A DNA stretch of 40,174 bases from NCBI GenBank assembly GCA_016213675.1, contig JACQZW010000011.1, positions 1-40,174 on the forward strand. Reading direction: 5' to 3'. This DNA is from Acidobacteriota bacterium. Its GTDB lineage: Bacteria > Acidobacteriota > Thermoanaerobaculia > Thermoanaerobaculales > Thermoanaerobaculaceae. The notes beneath the pieces are model-generated. The model was not told the origin of the DNA and did no database searches. It saw only the letters and a list, made by a program, of their open reading frames with translations. Made by a program: the position numbers and the translations under genes. Positions 38,660 to 40,174 of the stretch are shown here, piece by piece; positions within the stretch are counted from its first letter, which is position 1; each line of letters begins with the position of its first letter.

Positions 38660-38665
38660 AGTATA
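38660..38665 (-). promoter_or_regulatory. Putative -10 element for the moa operon (TATACT)
   Basis: The minus strand reads GGTATACTTTCC; the start would fall near 38653, exactly at the 5' strand of the predicted riboswitch stem. No convincing -35 hexamer. Confidence 0.5.
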
Positions 38666-38698
38666 CCTGCCGAGTGGTGCCGGGGTGGAGGCCCGGCG

Positions 38699-40174
38699 CT
38701 ACTTGACGTTGACCAGCACCTCGACGAGGCCGCTGCCCGGCCCTTCGAACGCCTCCAGTGCCTTGCCGATGAGGGCCCCCGCGGGGTAGATGGCGACGCC
38801 CTGGATCACGACGGGGATGGCCTTGGCGGCGTGTCCCGGGGTGGCCGAGGTCACGAGCAGGTCCCCGGCCGCGATCGGACCGTTCTCGGCCGTTACCTTG
38901 GTGGGGATGACGCCGAGGATCCCGAGCGGCACGGCGGTCGACAGATCATCCTCGGCGCCACGGCGGGAGAGCACGATGCCGGGCTTGGTCGCGACCACGC
39001 CGGCGACCCGGGTCGATGCCGCCTCGGCGCACTTCTCCACCCGGATCTCCCCGCCCCGTGCGATGACCAGGACGTCGCCGGGCTCGTAGTCGCGGACGTC
39101 GCCCTCGACGGCGAACGCCTCGGCGACGTCGACGCCGCCGGTGAAGAAGCCGCCGTCGACGAGGACGTTGCCGACGTTGGTCACCTTCAGTCTGATGTTG
39201 CCGCCGGTGGGCTCGGAGAAGAGCCGCAGCAGGTCGCCCGAGCCCTTGTTGACGCCGACGATGGTCGAGTCCGAGCTCGACGAGGTGGCCCACAGCGCGA
39301 TGCCGTTGGAGTTGGTGTTGATCGCGTAGACGGCGGAGTTCGAGCCGCCTGACCCGGCGGCCTCCGCGTAGACGCCGCGGCCGGTCGAGGTGAAGTGCCC
39401 GGCCGTGCCGTTGCCGGTCCCGCTGAAGACGCCCTTGACGCCGGCGCCGGACGCGCTCCGATTCTCACCGGAGACGCCGAAGCTCGCGCCGGAGGTCGCG
39501 TACGAATAGCCGCGAACCCCGGTGCCGCCGATGGTGGCGGCCTCACCGAGAACGCCGATCCCGCTGCTCGAGGCGAGCGTCATGCCGCGCACCCCGGCGC
39601 CCGTCGGGCTCGAGCTGTTTCCTTCCACCCCGAACGCCGTCCCGCTCGTGGCCGTGCTCTGGCCCCACACGCCGATCCCGCTCGTCGAGCGCGAGGACCC
39701 GGCGACGCCCGCGCCGCCCCCGCTGCTCGCGGTGTTCTCGCCGCGCACGCCGTAGCCGGTGCCCGAGCTCGCGGTGCCGAAGATGGCGGCCTTGGTGCCC
39801 GAGGCGGCGGTGTGGGCGACGGCGAACAGGTCGGCGGCCACGTTCGAGCCGTCGGAGTAGGGCAGCGTGAGGCCCGAGGCGCTCGTCCAGATGAGGTTGG
39901 AGCCGTCGGTTCCCAGGACCTTGCCGGCCGTGGAGGTGCCGGTGGCGCCGAGCTTCGTCTGGGTGACCGCCTTGCCGGCGATGTCGGCCGTCCCGATCGT
40001 CTCGTCGGCGATTTTCGCCGAGGTCACCGCGTTGGCGCCGAGGTCGGCGTTGCCGACCGCCCCGTCGGCGATCTTCGCCGAGGTCACGGCGCCGTCCCGA
40101 ATCCTCGCCTCGTCGGCGGCACCGGTCGCCAGCATGGTCGTCGTGACCCCGCCGGTGGCCACCGACAGCGTCAC
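38699..40174 (-). CDS. Repetitive surface/tail-fibre-like protein, N-terminus cut by window edge
   Basis: 491 codons are open to the right edge; the first visible codon (GTG at 40174) need not be the start. The N-terminal part has repeats of the type AVTSAKIADGAVGNADLGAN (about 20-75). Then a run of ~20-residue G-x-G-V-x-G-x-N/S-x-x-x-SG units (about 105-290; GTGYGVRGEN, SGIGVWGQS, GAGVRGMT) suggests a beta-solenoid or fibre. The C-terminal ~145 residues (VAEAFAVEGDVRDYEPGDVLVI to the end) resemble the globular ends of fibre proteins with peptidase_G2-like or chaperone domains. Probably exported or surface-attached; function unknown. No phage genes are adjacent. Confidence 0.7.
   Translation of the reverse strand: MTLSVATGGVTTTMLATGAADEARIRDGAVTSAKIADGAVGNADLGANAVTSAKIADETIGTADIAGKAVTQTKLGATGTSTAGKVLGTDGSNLIWTSASGLTLPYSDGSNVAADLFAVAHTAASGTKAAIFGTASSGTGYGVRGENTASSGGGAGVAGSSRSTSGIGVWGQSTATSGTAFGVEGNSSSPTGAGVRGMTLASSSGIGVLGEAATIGGTGVRGYSYATSGASFGVSGENRSASGAGVKGVFSGTGNGTAGHFTSTGRGVYAEAAGSGGSNSAVYAINTNSNGIALWATSSSSDSTIVGVNKGSGDLLRLFSEPTGGNIRLKVTNVGNVLVDGGFFTGGVDVAEAFAVEGDVRDYEPGDVLVIARGGEIRVEKCAEAASTRVAGVVATKPGIVLSRRGAEDDLSTAVPLGILGVIPTKVTAENGPIAAGDLLVTSATPGHAAKAIPVVIQGVAIYPAGALIGKALEAFEGPGSGLVEVLVNVK

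Noticed and set aside
38699..40174. Phage tail fibre as sign of a prophage
   Set aside because: The repeat pattern fits many bacterial surface proteins and the neighbours are housekeeping moa genes; the N-terminus is missing.

Overview
The window is about 40 kb of very GC-rich DNA from a Gram-negative, respiring bacterium. Evidence for this is the heptosyltransferase-like gene, the outer-membrane porin, the multihaem cytochromes and the lipoprotein. Genes are densely packed, many with 4-base ATGA/GTGA overlaps. The gene set and composition fit an uncultured Acidobacteriota, Binatota, Methylomirabilota or Myxococcota type lineage, but nothing here fixes the phylum.

Layout, left to right. A partial REP-associated transposase (RAYT) is cut by the left edge. 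It is followed by a minus-strand run ymdB, GT2, GT9 glycosyltransferase. A Crp/Fnr-type regulator lies divergent to a Rieske, cytochrome b, nine-haem cytochrome c operon. Next come a methyltransferase, a secreted beta-propeller/CHRD/PKD/haem protein, a NapH-like ferredoxin, a five-repeat S1 protein, glucokinase, a cyclase-family hydrolase, an M16 protease and a MOSC protein. These are followed by a DUF438-hemerythrin-PAS gene with a DUF1858-DUF2249 partner, an ECF sigma/NrsF pair and a hemH, DUF523-DUF1722 pair. An accessory island occupies about 24.32-28.08 kb. After it are a lipoprotein, a histone-deacetylase-like protein with a large extra C-terminal region, malic enzyme, nrfHA with a porin, and moaA-moaC-MOSC/mogA behind a probable Moco riboswitch. 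A repetitive surface-type protein is cut by the right edge.

Functional theme: nitrite and nitric oxide respiration or detoxification. The Crp/Fnr protein has the E-x-x-S-R recognition-helix pattern of Fnr/Dnr but no N-terminal Fe-S cysteines. Four palindromes of the form TTGA(C/T)-N4-GTCAA lie before the Rieske/cytochrome b operon, the NapH-like gene, the hemerythrin gene and nrfH. At each, a -10-like hexamer is centred 31-32 bases downstream, the class II activator layout. This reads as one local regulon for quinol oxidation, nitrite reduction to ammonium and NO stress. The moa genes supply molybdenum cofactor.

Two structural features stand out. (1) A two-gene, lower-GC cassette (Schlafen-type AlbA_2 protein plus a zinc-finger/HTH/LAGLIDADG-like protein) sits between two roughly 480-base inverted repeats that are about 85-90% identical by eye. 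Inside each arm is a ~328-base unit with its own 20-base terminal inverted repeats and conserved hairpins. (2) At least ten spacers or gene ends carry short tandem arrays with a strict 7-base period but different sequences. One is read in frame inside moaA and one probably at the start of the GT2 gene.
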